Shown here in pieces: positions 8,749 to 19,470 of a stretch of 64,000 nucleotides of DNA. Source of the DNA: Algoriphagus boritolerans DSM 17298 = JCM 18970 (GTDB taxonomy: Bacteria > Bacteroidota > Bacteroidia > Cytophagales > Cyclobacteriaceae); contig NZ_FNVR01000002.1 of NCBI RefSeq assembly GCF_900108085.1, positions 1-64,000 on the forward strand, given 5' to 3'. The notes beneath the pieces were generated by a model. It did not search any database and was not told where the DNA came from. It worked only from the letters and a program-made list of their open reading frames with translations. Position 1 is the stretch's first letter. Each line of letters opens with the position of its first letter. The translations under genes were made by a program, and so were the position numbers.

Positions 8749-10503
8749 ATGTTGAGAACTCATACGTGTGGCGAATTGCGCCTCGACCATGTCAATCAGG
8801 AAGTCACTCTCGCGGGCTGGGTGCAGCGAGTCCGTAATAAAGGAGGCTTAATTTGGGTGGATCTACGGGATCGCTACGGTGTGACTCAGTTGATTTTTGA
8901 GGAAGGATCCACTGAGAAAATTTTATTTGAAAAAGCAGCGGATTTAGGTCGTGAGTTTGTTGTGTCTGCAAGTGGGAAAGTCATCGAGCGAACCTCCAAA
9001 AACGATAAAATCCCAACCGGCTCGATTGAAATCAAGGTAAGTCAACTGGAGGTTCTGAATGCCGCTAAAGTTCCTCCTTTTATAATAGAAGACGAAACCG
9101 ACGGTGGAGAAGAACTGCGGATGAAATACCGCTACCTCGATCTTCGCAGAAATGTAATCCGGGAAAAACTTCAATTGCGTCACCGAATGATGCAAGAAAC
9201 CCGAAAATACATGGATGCACAAAATTTTATAGAAGTCGAAACTCCAGTATTGATTAAGTCTACTCCTGAGGGTGCGCGCGACTTTGTGGTGCCAAGCCGG
9301 GTGAATCCGGGTGAATTTTATGCATTGCCTCAATCCCCGCAGACCTTCAAACAATTGCTGATGGTCAGTGGGTTTGACCGATATTTTCAGATCGTGAAAT
9401 GCTTCCGGGACGAGGATCTTCGTGCAGATCGTCAGCCGGAATTTACGCAGATCGACTGCGAGATGGCTTTTGTCACCCAAGAGGATATTCTTAAAACTTT
9501 TGAGGGACTGGTAAAGCATCTTTTCTCCTCTGTCAAAGGAATTGAACTGGGCTATGTCGAGCACATGACCTTTGCGGAAGCGATGAAAGGTTACGGCAAC
9601 GATAAGCCAGATCTCCGATTTGACATGAAATTTGTCGAATTAAATGACCTTGCCAAAGGAAAAGGCTTTGCGATTTTTGACAATGCCGAACTGGTGGTCG
9701 GCATTTGTGCCAAAGGGGCGGCTGAATACACCCGTAAGCAAATCGACGAATTGACCGAATGGGTGAAGCGTCCACAAATTGGAGCAAAAGGAATGGTTTA
9801 CCTCCGATATAATTCCGACGGTTCACTCAAATCCAGTGTAGATAAATTTTATTCGACTGAGGAGCTGAAAGCTTGGGCAGACGCATTCAATGCGGTTCCA
9901 GGCGACTTGATTTTGGTGTTGAGTGGAGAAACCAAAACTGTCCGAAAGCAGCTCTCTGAACTGAGACTGAAAATGGGAGAGGATCTTGGACTTCGTGACC
10001 GAACAGTATTTAAGCCACTTTGGGTGGTTGATTTCCCACTTTTGGAGTGGGATGAAGATTCCCAGAGATTCCATGCAATGCACCATCCGTTTACTTCACC
10101 CAAGCGTGAGGACATTCCTTTGTTAGAAACCGATCCTGGAGCTGTCAGAGCCAATGCCTACGACTTGGTGATCAATGGTGTGGAAATAGGAGGTGGCTCG
10201 ATTCGTATTCACGACCGCCCTACTCAGCAATTGATGTTTAAGCACCTGGGATTTTCTGACGAAGAAGCTCAAAAGCAGTTTGGATTCCTGATGGAAGCCT
10301 TCGAATACGGAGCACCGCCACACGGAGGGATTGCTTTTGGATTTGACCGGCTTTGCGCCATTTTTGGAGGGTCGGACTCGATCAGGGATTACATAGCATT
10401 CCCCAAAAACAACTCAGGAAGGGACGTGATGATCGATTCTCCGAGTACCATTGCCGACGAACAGTTGGAAGAGCTTTCGATTAGAGTCAGTTTGAAGAAA
10501 TGA
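8749..10503 (+). CDS. aspS: Aspartate--tRNA ligase
   Basis: A class II aminoacyl-tRNA synthetase of 584 residues, the usual length for bacterial AspRS. It opens with [44 protein letters not shown] split over the OB-fold anticodon-binding domain (~1-105). The catalytic core has motif 2 ([18 protein letters not shown], ~220) and motif 3 (GIAFGFDRL, ~525). The bacterial GAD insertion sits between. It charges tRNA-Asp. It stands alone, convergent with the lysoplasmalogenase gene. Whether it is discriminating or also charges tRNA-Asn cannot be settled from this window. Confidence 0.97.
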   Translation: MLRTHTCGELRLDHVNQEVTLAGWVQRVRNKGGLIWVDLRDRYGVTQLIFEEGSTEKILFEKAADLGREFVVSASGKVIERTSKNDKIPTGSIEIKVSQLEVLNAAKVPPFIIEDETDGGEELRMKYRYLDLRRNVIREKLQLRHRMMQETRKYMDAQNFIEVETPVLIKSTPEGARDFVVPSRVNPGEFYALPQSPQTFKQLLMVSGFDRYFQIVKCFRDEDLRADRQPEFTQIDCEMAFVTQEDILKTFEGLVKHLFSSVKGIELGYVEHMTFAEAMKGYGNDKPDLRFDMKFVELNDLAKGKGFAIFDNAELVVGICAKGAAEYTRKQIDELTEWVKRPQIGAKGMVYLRYNSDGSLKSSVDKFYSTEELKAWADAFNAVPGDLILVLSGETKTVRKQLSELRLKMGEDLGLRDRTVFKPLWVVDFPLLEWDEDSQRFHAMHHPFTSPKREDIPLLETDPGAVRANAYDLVINGVEIGGGSIRIHDRPTQQLMFKHLGFSDEEAQKQFGFLMEAFEYGAPPHGGIAFGFDRLCAIFGGSDSIRDYIAFPKNNSGRDVMIDSPSTIADEQLEELSIRVSLKK

Positions 10504-10505
10504 TT

Positions 10506-10712
10506 TGGTCAACTGACCACAGTCGATAGTCCACAGTAGCGGTAATTTGAGGAAAAATCCTTCTGTTTTGATTTGAACGCTGCAGAATATAGAATGAGGC
10601 CAAAGTCTTTATTAAAATTCTTCATTCCCGATTTCTTAACAGAACCCAGTTCAAATGAGGATTGAAGTTCATTTGTACCTACCGTGGACTGTTGACCGTC
10701 GTCCGTGGACAA
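10506..10712. repeat. Imperfect inverted repeat of the GTCCACGG type
   Basis: The arm at about 10506-10540 (GGTCAACTGACC..AGTCCACAGTAG) matches the reverse complement of the arm at about 10678-10712 (CTACCGTGGACTG..GTCCGTGGAC) at roughly two thirds of positions. About 140 bases lie between. It fills the gap between convergent aspS and the lysoplasmalogenase gene and has no coding content. Confidence 0.5.
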
Positions 10713-10716
10713 TTTT

Positions 10717-11406
10717 CTATCTATGATCAATTAGAAAAGATCGAATACCCATTACAATGAGAAGTTGTGCAATGACATAGGTTCCCATGATGATAATCCC
10801 GGATTCCGGGAAGTCCATAAAAAATCTGCTGATGGCTATCGTGCCATCAGAAATGAAGAAGAAGAGCCCACCAATAAATACTTGCCAGAAAGAAGCGGGA
10901 TTACACTTTTTGAAGCGATCCCTTGCCGTAGCGACCATGCTCACAATTACGATGAGGTAGAGAATCACCGGAATTTTCATACTGCCTAGGTTTGGGTTGA
11001 TCAGGTAGAACGTAAAAGCTGCTGTTAGGTAAATGGGCAGATTGAAGAAGAATAGTTTGATAAAATTCACCTGATCCAATCTGTTTGGACCTCGCTGAGC
11101 GAGTTTGAAGCCAATGATGTAGCAGATTTGGGCCATGAAAAAAGCACCAAGCCCATAGACAAACAGCTGAGGCCAAAGCAATAGAATATCGCCAATCCAA
11201 GAAAAAATCAAGGCCGATAGAATGGATTTTGTCAAAAGAGTGGAAGCTATTGGCTTGGTAATCTGATAGAAATAAATTATCAAACCCAAAAGAATCAGGG
11301 GTTTCGAATAAAATCTCATTTCAGAATTACTTTCAATCAAGAAAGCGATGTCGACCAGAGAGGCGAGCAAAAACAAATAAAGCCAGATGATATTCTTATC
11401 TCTCAA
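10717..11406 (-). CDS. Lysoplasmalogenase, YhhN/TMEM86 family
   Basis: An integral membrane protein of 229 residues with about seven or eight hydrophobic segments. Family signatures visible are SKPLILLGLIIYF (~34), ALIFSWIGDILLLW (~66) and GGLFFFISDGTIAISRFF (~180), with the conserved aspartates in GD and SD. The family cleaves the vinyl-ether bond of lysoplasmalogens in eukaryotes and some bacteria; the bacterial substrate here is unknown. It stands alone, convergent with aspS. The start at 11406 gives a short charged N-terminus before the first membrane helix. Confidence 0.8.
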   Translation of the reverse strand: MRDKNIIWLYLFLLASLVDIAFLIESNSEMRFYSKPLILLGLIIYFYQITKPIASTLLTKSILSALIFSWIGDILLLWPQLFVYGLGAFFMAQICYIIGFKLAQRGPNRLDQVNFIKLFFFNLPIYLTAAFTFYLINPNLGSMKIPVILYLIVIVSMVATARDRFKKCNPASFWQVFIGGLFFFISDGTIAISRFFMDFPESGIIIMGTYVIAQLLIVMGIRSFLIDHR

Positions 11407-11750
11407 TGGAATAATATTTTGGGTTAAGGGCTAAATATAAATGAAAAGATCGCGCAGAAACTTTAACAAGTTGATCTGTTCTGATAAATCGACAAAAGCC
11501 ATTCTTAAAACCGGTTTAATTTTCATTCAATTTTCCTGATTTTTTTGTTCAATCTTAATAAGGTTGTTAAAATTTGCCTGACTTTTTTGAAAAAAATGAA
11601 AAATTGTTTGAGATAACATGTTAAGGTTATGTTAATTATTGTGAAATTTGGGCGTCAAAATTTAACGATAACTACCTCTACATCCTTGGTTGTCGGCTTA
11701 CCTTTGTAACGCGTAAAAATCAAAACCAACTTTTACCAAAACAAAAAATT
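11407..11750. other. AT-rich gap between lysoplasmalogenase and the Oar-like gene
   Basis: This divergent intergenic stretch holds no convincing reading frame. The only site seen is TACCTTTG at 11699-11706, a match to the -7 consensus TAnnTTTG. It lies 45 bases before the Oar-like ATG and probably serves that gene; no well-spaced -33 TTG was found. Confidence 0.5.
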
Positions 11751-14700
11751 ATGAGGCAAAATTTACTGAAAAACTTGTTGGCAATGATGCTGCTTGTGCT
11801 GAGCACAGGTTATGCATTGTCACAAGGCGTGACCACCTCCAGTGTGAATGGAACCGTGGTGGATGAAACTGGTGCGGCATTGCCGGGTGCAAACATTGTG
11901 GCAACACATACGCCATCAGGTACCAGATATGGTGCAGTTACCAACATTGAAGGAAGATATTCCATCCCAGGGATGCGAGTAGGTGGACCTTATACGATTG
12001 TAGCTTCATTTATCGGTTACAATACCAGAACAGAAGAAGGAATTATCCTTAGCCTAGGTTCTGGCGCTACTGTAAACTTTTCGATGTCAGATAGTGATTC
12101 TGAATTATCAGAAATATTAGTCACTGCTGATCGAAACTCAACGTTTAGCTCGGATCGTACCGGTGCAAACACGGCTGTCAGCAATCAGCAGATTTCTTCC
12201 CTGCCGACTATTTCCAGAAGAATTGGAGATTTTACAAGATTAACCCCTCAAGCTTCTGGCAACTCATTCGCCGGACAGGATGGTAGATTGAACAACATCA
12301 CCGTAGATGGTTCTTACTTCAACAACTCTTTTGGACTTGGTTCTCAGCCAGGAGACCGGACCGGTGTGGCACCAATTTCTTTGGATGCAATCGATCAGAT
12401 TTCTGTGAATATTGCTCCTTATGACGTCAGACAGGGAAATTTTACCGGAGCAGGTGTTAACACAGTAACCCGAAGCGGTACAAATAATGTAGAGGGATCT
12501 GCATATTACTTTTTCCGAAATCAGGACAATGTAGGTACCCAAGCTGGTGACAATACTTTCGATCCTGGAGAATTCAAATACCGTCAAGTTGGTTTCCGGG
12601 TTGGTGGCCCAATCATTAAAGACAAATTGTTTTTCTTTGCGTCCTTTGAAGATGAAAAAACCACTGAGCCTGGTACAAACTTCCGTGCCAATTCAGGCAG
12701 TGAACCTATTGGCGGAAATACAACCCGTGTACTAGCTTCTGATCTTACTGAACTAAGTAATTTCCTAAGAACAAACTTTGGTTACGAGACTGGGCCTTTC
12801 CAGGGATACGATCACAGCACTGAAGCTACCAAGTTTTTGATCAAGTTGGATTACAACATCAATGACAAAAACAAACTAAGTGTCAGATACAACCATTTGG
12901 ACTCTTTCACTGACGTGCTTGCGTCCAACTCATCTTCACTTGGATTTGGAGGAAGAAGAAGCAGTGTGAATGCGCTTAACTTCCAAAATACAAACTATCA
13001 GATTCTTGAGAATATAAGATCTATCATCGGCGAATTGAATACGCGAATCAGTTCAAGTATGACCAACAATTTGATTGTGGGCTATACCTATCAGGACGAA
13101 AGTAGAGCTTCTAGAGGGGATTTCTTTCCTTTGGTAGATATTCTAAAAGATGGCTCGACTTATACTTCTTTTGGATTTGAGCCATTTACTCCAAGCAACG
13201 AATTGAGATATGGTACTTTTCAACTTCAGAACAACCTTCAGTTATTCAAAGGAAAACACACGTATACCGGCGGGATTACATTTCAAAGCTATGAGTCAGA
13301 GAACGTGTTCTTCCCTGGATCGCAGTCTGCTTATGTGTATAACTCCCTTGAAGATTTTTACACAGACGCCAACAATTTCTTAGCAAATGGAAATTCGGTT
13401 CCTTCTGAAGTAGAATTGAGAAGATTTCAAGTTAGATACAGTAATATTCCTGGTCAGGAAAAGCCTGTACAGCCGTTGAAAGTAACCTATGCAGGCGCTT
13501 ATATTCAAGACGAAATTGCCGTTAGGAACAACTTGAATCTTACGCTTGGACTACGTGCAGATGTTCCGTTCTTTGGGGAAACTGGCTTTAGAAATTCGGA
13601 AGCAGAAAATTTGACTTTCAGAAATCCTGCAGGTGAAGCAGTTAAATTCCAAACTGAAAAGTTGCCTGATCCAAACATTCTTTGGTCTCCAAGAGCTGGA
13701 TTTAACTGGGACGTGTACAATAATAAAACGCTCCAAGTCCGTGGCGGTACAGGTATTTTTACCGGCCCTCCAGCTTATGTTTGGATTTCTAACCAAATCG
13801 GGAACAATGGAGTACTGACCGGTTTTGATCGACTTGATAATACCACTGAGCGTCCATTTAATCCGGATCCTGATGCTTACAAACCTTCTACTGTTACAGG
13901 AGCCCCTGCTTCAAGGTATGAATTGGCATTAACTGAACCGGACTTTAAGTTTCCTCAAGTATGGAGAACAAACATCGCTGTGGATAAGCAATTGCCATTC
14001 GGTATCACTGCTACTGCCGAATTCATCTACAATAAGGACGTGAATGGTGTTTCGTATTATAATGCTAACCTTTCTCAACCGAATACAGCCTATGCAGGCC
14101 CAGATCCTAGACCTAGATGGACTCAAGGAAACAGAATCAATTCAAATATTGACAACGCTGTAACCTTATCAAATCAAGCAATTGGTAATTCATGGGTAGC
14201 ATCATTCTCTTTGGAGAAAGCACTTTCCAAAGGCTTCTATGCTAAGGCTTTCTATAGCTATGGTGAAGCAAGAAATACTATTGATCCAGGTTCCATTGCA
14301 TTCGGTTCTTGGAACAATAACCAGCACTCAGGTGATCCAAACAATCCTGGTCTGGGTTTTTCAGGAAACTTCCTAGGTCATAGAGCTGTAGCTGTTTTGA
14401 ATTATACCAAGGATATTTTCTCATTTGGAAACACTTCCTTCTCGTTATTCTGGGAAGGTAGAACGATCGGAACTGGTAGCTATGTTTACGGTGGTGATTA
14501 CAATGGTGACGGTGGGTTCTCTAATGACTTAATCTATATTCCTGCAAATCGTAGCGAAATGAATTTTGAGGAATATAGTTCTTCTGGATCAACCTTTACC
14601 GTAGCGGACCAAGTAGCGGCCTTCGAAGCCTACATAGCGCAAGACAAATATCTGAGCGCAAACAGGGGTAGAATAGCAGAAAGAGGTGCCGTTATCATGC

Positions 14701-15002
14701 CAATGGTTTTCAGAGCAGACTTCAGCGCTTCTCAGACATTGTTCACTACCAACAAGAATAGTTTCTTGGAATTCCGAGTGGATATCTTGAACGTAGGTAA
14801 CTTGTTGAACACTGATTGGGGAACAGGCAAAACTTTCACTGATACCCGAATTTTAATACCAAGAGGTACAGACGCTTCCGGTGCTCCAGTATTTAGATTA
14901 AGAAATGTTGGCCCTGATTTAATATCTGATACATACCAGCCAACAGGTGGAATCGGTGATGTTTACAGAGTTCAATTTGGATTGAGATTTACTTTCAATT
15001 AA
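11751..15002 (+). CDS. Oar-like TonB-dependent outer-membrane receptor
   Basis: A protein of 1083 residues with signal peptide MRQNLLKNLLAMMLLVLSTGYALSQ. A carboxypeptidase-regulatory-like domain follows (~30-112: VNGTVVDETGAALPGANIVATHTPSGTRYGAVTN, split here by reading). Then comes a plug region with ISSLPTISRRIGDFTRLTPQA and GRLNNITVDGSYFNNSFGLG (~150-200), and a long beta-barrel ending in YRVQFGLRFTFN, a C-terminus typical of outer-membrane barrels. This matches the Oar (OmpA-related) branch of TonB-dependent transporters, which lacks a SusD partner. Its substrate is unknown. It is monocistronic and shares a terminator with the convergent regulator gene. Confidence 0.9.
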   Translation: MRQNLLKNLLAMMLLVLSTGYALSQGVTTSSVNGTVVDETGAALPGANIVATHTPSGTRYGAVTNIEGRYSIPGMRVGGPYTIVASFIGYNTRTEEGIILSLGSGATVNFSMSDSDSELSEILVTADRNSTFSSDRTGANTAVSNQQISSLPTISRRIGDFTRLTPQASGNSFAGQDGRLNNITVDGSYFNNSFGLGSQPGDRTGVAPISLDAIDQISVNIAPYDVRQGNFTGAGVNTVTRSGTNNVEGSAYYFFRNQDNVGTQAGDNTFDPGEFKYRQVGFRVGGPIIKDKLFFFASFEDEKTTEPGTNFRANSGSEPIGGNTTRVLASDLTELSNFLRTNFGYETGPFQGYDHSTEATKFLIKLDYNINDKNKLSVRYNHLDSFTDVLASNSSSLGFGGRRSSVNALNFQNTNYQILENIRSIIGELNTRISSSMTNNLIVGYTYQDESRASRGDFFPLVDILKDGSTYTSFGFEPFTPSNELRYGTFQLQNNLQLFKGKHTYTGGITFQSYESENVFFPGSQSAYVYNSLEDFYTDANNFLANGNSVPSEVELRRFQVRYSNIPGQEKPVQPLKVTYAGAYIQDEIAVRNNLNLTLGLRADVPFFGETGFRNSEAENLTFRNPAGEAVKFQTEKLPDPNILWSPRAGFNWDVYNNKTLQVRGGTGIFTGPPAYVWISNQIGNNGVLTGFDRLDNTTERPFNPDPDAYKPSTVTGAPASRYELALTEPDFKFPQVWRTNIAVDKQLPFGITATAEFIYNKDVNGVSYYNANLSQPNTAYAGPDPRPRWTQGNRINSNIDNAVTLSNQAIGNSWVASFSLEKALSKGFYAKAFYSYGEARNTIDPGSIAFGSWNNNQHSGDPNNPGLGFSGNFLGHRAVAVLNYTKDIFSFGNTSFSLFWEGRTIGTGSYVYGGDYNGDGGFSNDLIYIPANRSEMNFEEYSSSGSTFTVADQVAAFEAYIAQDKYLSANRGRIAERGAVIMPMVFRADFSASQTLFTTNKNSFLEFRVDILNVGNLLNTDWGTGKTFTDTRILIPRGTDASGAPVFRLRNVGPDLISDTYQPTGGIGDVYRVQFGLRFTFN

Positions 15003-15020
15003 TAACTCATCAAATTATTA

Positions 15021-15052
15021 AAAAAGCGCTCCAAATTTGGAGCGCTTTTTTT
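15021..15052. terminator. Bidirectional terminator between the Oar-like and HTCS genes
   Basis: AAAGCGCTCC and GGAGCGCTTT form a perfect stem around AAATTT, flanked by A-rich and T-rich runs on either side. It can end transcription from both the plus-strand receptor gene and the minus-strand regulator gene. Confidence 0.88.
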
Positions 15053-15063
15053 GTGTTTTCAAA

Positions 15064-18000
15064 CTAATCTTGGACTTTATCTTTTGTTTCTTGCTGTAAG
15101 TATTGAGAGGGACTGATTCCGAAATGGTTTTTGAAGCACTGACTGAAATACCGGGCGGTATTGAATCCCGTTTGAGTGGCGATATCCGCAATAGTCATAT
15201 TAGGCTCTTTGAGGATGAGTTTTGAAGCTTTGATCAATTTGATGTCCAGAATAAAGTCATTTGGGGTTTTGTTCGTGGTGGATTTCAATCTGGAGTAAAA
15301 TTTTGTTCTGCTCATTCCCAATTCCTGGGCCATAAGATTTACGTTGAACTCTTCATTTCTTATGTTTTCCTCAACGATATTTTTTGCTTTGCTGATAAAG
15401 TCATGGTCTTCTTTGGACAATGAAGCCTGTTTGATTTTTAATTTCTTTTTTTCTTTAAAGTTCTGACGGACAAGCTTCCTGTTGTTGAGGATATTGTAAA
15501 TTTTTGTCGTAAGGATTTTTGGATTGACAGGCTTGGCGATGTAATCGTCTGCACCATGTTCCAGTCCTTCGATCTTCATTTCGGTTTCGATTTTTGCGGT
15601 CAGCAGTATGACAGGTATATGCGCTGTGCTCAGATTCCGTTTGATTTTGTCAAGCATTTGAGTACCGGTCATGATTGGCATCACCACGTCGCTTATGATT
15701 AGGTCTGGTTGTTCCTGGAGGGTCTTTTCAAATCCATCCTGTCCATTGGAAGCTTCTATGATATGGAAATATTCATAAAGGAAACTTCTGATGTGAGTCC
15801 TGAAATCTTCGCTGTCATCTACGATGAGGATTTTTGGAGCATTTTTAAGTATGGGAGGACTGTTTTCCAGCTTGGTATCCAAGGCTGAGGCAAAGGTGCT
15901 ATTTTCAAAAGTATGTGGGTTGACTCCCAACAGCTCATTGGAATCAAACTGACTTTTTCCTTTTTTGAGTTTAATGTGAAATGTACACCCTCTGTTCAAT
16001 TCGCTTTCCACCCAAATCTCTCCGTGGTGTGCTTCTATGATGCCCTTTGAAAGTGCCAATCCTATACCTGTGCCGTATTTTCCCTCGTTTCTGTGGATAT
16101 TTTCTATCTGATAAAAGCGGTCAAAAATTTTGTTCGCATCCTGTTCGGCAATTCCAATGCCGTTATCGGTAATTTTTAATACAATAGTCTCTTGTGACTC
16201 TATTAACGTCAACTTGATGGCAGCATTTCTCTCCGGAAGATACTTGAAGCAATTGGATAGTAAATTGAAAAGTACTTTTTCCATCTGCTCAGGATCAAAA
16301 GTCAAAAAGACACTTTGATCGGGTAAGTCGAGGGTGTAGTTGATTTGCTTGTCTTCAGCGATTTTTTCATAGGATTTGAAAACGGTCCTCACAAAATCAC
16401 TGAAATTGTCTTCGTATGCTTTTATTTTCAGGTGACCATTTTCCAATTTTCTGAAGTCCAGCAGTTCTTTTGCCAGTCTTTTTAATCTGTCAGAACTTTT
16501 ATACGCAATCTGGATTCTGTTAATGACGGATTCAGAAAGCCGATTTTGTTGCATCAAGCCTTCAAGCGTTCCTGTAATGATGGAAAGGGGTGTGATGAAT
16601 TCATGCGAAACATCTGTAAAGAATTCAAGCTTTTGGTTGTTGGTTTTAAGCATCTGGGCAGTGGACTTTTTTTCCAATTCCAGTTGGTCCAAAAGTCGTG
16701 TGCGGTATAAATAGATGTAATTGATGATGGCTAAAAGCCCTATTGCCAAAATCGCATAGAAGAAGTAAGCTAGATTGCTTTTGAAAAATGGAGGCTCAAC
16801 TTTCAGCTCAAGCGATGTTTCCAAGAAATTGTCCTGATACTGCGGATCAATTGAGCGCACGAGGAAGGTGTAGGTCCCGGGAGAGAGGTTGGTATAATAA
16901 GCTGTATTCTGGCTATTAGGCTCAATCCAATCCTCATCAAATCCGTTCAGCTTGTATTTGTATTTGTTTTTGTATGACGGGAGATAATTTCCTGAAGTAA
17001 AGCTTATGGCAAAAGAAGTATGCTCGGGCTTTAAGGTGATGTGGTCTACTATGGAGACGTCCTTTTCAATAATTCCGCCCTGCACCGGGAATAAGGGTTT
17101 ATTGTTGACGGAGATCTCAGAAAAGTAGGGTTTTTCCAGGGGGATTTTTTTTAGGCTTGCTTTTTCATCAAACGAAACTAGCCCATCCGCTCCTCCGACA
17201 AAAACCTGACCCTGTGAAGTTAATAGGAGTGAGGATTGGTTAATGTCTGATAGCGGAAAACCTGTACTTCTGTCAAATTTATAAAATGCCTCCTCATTAA
17301 AGTCAAATCTCAGTAATCCCTTGCTTGTGCCGATCCAAAAATTATCAAAATTGGTTTCCTGTATTCCATGGATGAGATTACTGGGTAGATTATGGCTGGC
17401 TTGGGTGAAAGATTTAAAAGATTCTTTTGAGCTGTCATACACACTTATTCCGCCTCCATAAGTGGCAATCCAAATTCTGTCTTTGCTATCCTGATATATT
17501 TTGAAAATATCATTGCTGTGAATATTGGAATTGTACTTGTAAAAATGCGAGAGTTTTTTTTCATAGATATCAGCCATAAAAACCCCCTCATTTTTGGTGC
17601 CTATCCATAGATTATTGTCAGAAGACACCAAAATGGAGGTAGCGGTTGGGATTTTGATCTCAGTCCCCCAGTCTTTAAAGAAATCACCTATTTCATTGGA
17701 ATCTTTCAAATAGAGTTTAACCCCTTCTGATGTGGCCAAGAGAAGGTTTTGCTCATAGGGTTTTATTTCAAAGATGGTTATTCTCGGGGAAGTAGGGTAG
17801 TTGATTTTTTCTATCTGAGCGGCTTTAATGTTCAGCTTGAATAATCCCCCCTCGTGTGTGCCTATATACAGGGTTCCGGACTTCTCCAGCCAAAGAGATT
17901 TGATGTTTTTTCCATTGAATTCGGGATGATTGAACCAGTCGTAGTTGATTAATTGGTCTTTCTTTTTGTCATAAAACTTCAGTCCGTTGCCTTCTGTAGC

Positions 18001-19104
18001 TATCCATAGATTTTGATCTTCATCTTCCAAGATTTCTCCCAAAACAAATTTTCCAACCTCGCTATTTGCAGTGCTTTTGTCGAGGTAGGACTTGAATAGA
18101 CTTTGGGATTTATCTGTATAGTTGACGCCTCCGTAATAGGTGGCTATCCAGACAGATTTTTGATGGTCTTCAACAATTTCCCAAATAGATTGATGTGATA
18201 GGCCTTTTAAATTGTCTTTTTCAGGATAGTGATGAATGAGAGTGTTCTCTGAAGGGTTGTAAATATGAAGGCCCAAAAATGTCCCAATCCAAACCAAGCC
18301 CGAAGAGTCGATTGTTACCGAACGTACGCTGTTGTTTACCAATTTTAATGGCCCCTGTCCATTTTCATGAAAATGCTTTAGGATATTTAAATCTTCATCC
18401 AATTCAAACAGGCCTTCGGAGTAACTGGCGACCCAAATTTTTCCGTCTTTTTGATTCAGGCTGTTGACAATGCCTATTTGAGGTAGGTGACGTTTTTTTA
18501 TTTTACGTGTCGCCTTGTCCAATACCACTATCCACTGGTTGAAAGTGGATGCATACAGTGTATGTTCATTTTCATAGAAAGCGGATATGTTTTGATATTC
18601 GTTTGGGAATAAGGTGTTGTTTTTTATTATTCGTGCCTCCTCATCCAATTCCTTTATTCCATTTCCAGTGGAAACAAGAATTTTATCTTCAAATGCGGTG
18701 ATTGCCCTAACACCTTCTAGAGGGTATTGGGTGAATTTGAGATTATAGAGATCTAAAGAGCTGATTCCTGTAGTGGTAAGTACCCAAAGTGTATTTTCTT
18801 TTTGAAGAATATCTTTTACATGGTGACCTAAAAGAGAGTTTGGATTGAGCTCCGATTGCTGAAAAACTTTTACTCTTTGTCCATCATACAGGTTTAGCCC
18901 ATCCATCGTGCCTACCCAAATTCTGTTTAAGTGGTCCACATGCAGACAAAGGGTATTGCTGGAGCTCAGTCCTTGTTCTACACCGATGGTTTGAAAAGTA
19001 AATTTATCTTCCTGCGCATGAAGAGAACTGATCTGTGAAACACCACCAAGAAAGTACACGAAAAAAGCAGTAAGAAGCGTAAGTTTCGGTCTGATGGGTT
19101 TCAT
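15064..19104 (-). CDS. Hybrid two-component system regulator (HTCS)
   Basis: A single 1346-residue polypeptide. After a signal peptide come Reg_prop propeller repeats forming two seven-bladed sensor propellers (~40-690; many IWVGT.DGL, LWIGT, IWIATYGGG motifs), a Y_Y_Y domain (~700-775; YKLNGFDEDWIEP), one membrane helix (~780-800), a histidine kinase with DVSHEFITPLS (H ~834), N box LLSNCFKYL, G boxes DNGIGI and GTGIGLAL, a receiver domain with phospho-acceptor in DLIISDVVMP (~1138), and an AraC-type DNA-binding domain (~1248-1345). HTCS proteins sense oligosaccharides in the periplasm and switch on the neighbouring polysaccharide-utilisation genes. The divergent GH88-SusC-SusD operon 620 bases upstream is its likely target. 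All catalytic motifs look intact. Confidence 0.95.
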   Translation of the reverse strand: MKPIRPKLTLLTAFFVYFLGGVSQISSLHAQEDKFTFQTIGVEQGLSSSNTLCLHVDHLNRIWVGTMDGLNLYDGQRVKVFQQSELNPNSLLGHHVKDILQKENTLWVLTTTGISSLDLYNLKFTQYPLEGVRAITAFEDKILVSTGNGIKELDEEARIIKNNTLFPNEYQNISAFYENEHTLYASTFNQWIVVLDKATRKIKKRHLPQIGIVNSLNQKDGKIWVASYSEGLFELDEDLNILKHFHENGQGPLKLVNNSVRSVTIDSSGLVWIGTFLGLHIYNPSENTLIHHYPEKDNLKGLSHQSIWEIVEDHQKSVWIATYYGGVNYTDKSQSLFKSYLDKSTANSEVGKFVLGEILEDEDQNLWIATEGNGLKFYDKKKDQLINYDWFNHPEFNGKNIKSLWLEKSGTLYIGTHEGGLFKLNIKAAQIEKINYPTSPRITIFEIKPYEQNLLLATSEGVKLYLKDSNEIGDFFKDWGTEIKIPTATSILVSSDNNLWIGTKNEGVFMADIYEKKLSHFYKYNSNIHSNDIFKIYQDSKDRIWIATYGGGISVYDSSKESFKSFTQASHNLPSNLIHGIQETNFDNFWIGTSKGLLRFDFNEEAFYKFDRSTGFPLSDINQSSLLLTSQGQVFVGGADGLVSFDEKASLKKIPLEKPYFSEISVNNKPLFPVQGGIIEKDVSIVDHITLKPEHTSFAISFTSGNYLPSYKNKYKYKLNGFDEDWIEPNSQNTAYYTNLSPGTYTFLVRSIDPQYQDNFLETSLELKVEPPFFKSNLAYFFYAILAIGLLAIINYIYLYRTRLLDQLELEKKSTAQMLKTNNQKLEFFTDVSHEFITPLSIITGTLEGLMQQNRLSESVINRIQIAYKSSDRLKRLAKELLDFRKLENGHLKIKAYEDNFSDFVRTVFKSYEKIAEDKQINYTLDLPDQSVFLTFDPEQMEKVLFNLLSNCFKYLPERNAAIKLTLIESQETIVLKITDNGIGIAEQDANKIFDRFYQIENIHRNEGKYGTGIGLALSKGIIEAHHGEIWVESELNRGCTFHIKLKKGKSQFDSNELLGVNPHTFENSTFASALDTKLENSPPILKNAPKILIVDDSEDFRTHIRSFLYEYFHIIEASNGQDGFEKTLQEQPDLIISDVVMPIMTGTQMLDKIKRNLSTAHIPVILLTAKIETEMKIEGLEHGADDYIAKPVNPKILTTKIYNILNNRKLVRQNFKEKKKLKIKQASLSKEDHDFISKAKNIVEENIRNEEFNVNLMAQELGMSRTKFYSRLKSTTNKTPNDFILDIKLIKASKLILKEPNMTIADIATQTGFNTARYFSQCFKNHFGISPSQYLQQETKDKVQD

Positions 19105-19224
19105 GATACAGGGTGATTTATTGCTGGGTCTGTAATCTATCCCTCTAAAATAGAGTTTATAAAATCTGCACCAAACCGTGAAGCTAAAAACGTCCGATAT
19201 TTTAGGCTTGGTTTTGATTTTGGA

Positions 19225-19470
19225 TTAATGCCATCATCGGCCACGGCATTATCCAGACCGTTTCCTTTTCTACTCATGTTCTGGATAATCGGGTGTTTCT
19301 GAAGTAAATCTCTGAACTCTTCACAGGCGTCTCGGACTCCCCGGTTGGAATGGAAAATCCGCTCATTTGGATTTTTTGGCCTTTTTCACAGTGCCATACA
19401 GATGACGCTACTACGGTTGGATTTGGCTTTCTTGAGAAGCTAGACAACCCTCTTTTTCAGCCACTTGTCA
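19225..19470 (-). pseudogene. IS3-family transposase (OrfB) remnant
   Basis: Read on the minus strand, this stretch encodes ERIFHSNRGVRDACEEF, then FRDLLQKHPIIQNMSRKGN and GLDNAVADD, which match the end of the rve/DDE integrase domain of IS3-family OrfB (normal form SDRGVQYAS..MSRKGNCWDNAVAES). The upstream part is crossed by stop codons (near 19398 and 19434) and by loss of frame, and the sequence breaks off where the catalytic glutamate should be: D replaces it. No complete OrfA, inverted ends or target duplication could be found. It lies in the 618-base gap between the HTCS gene and the operon it probably controls. Confidence 0.75.
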
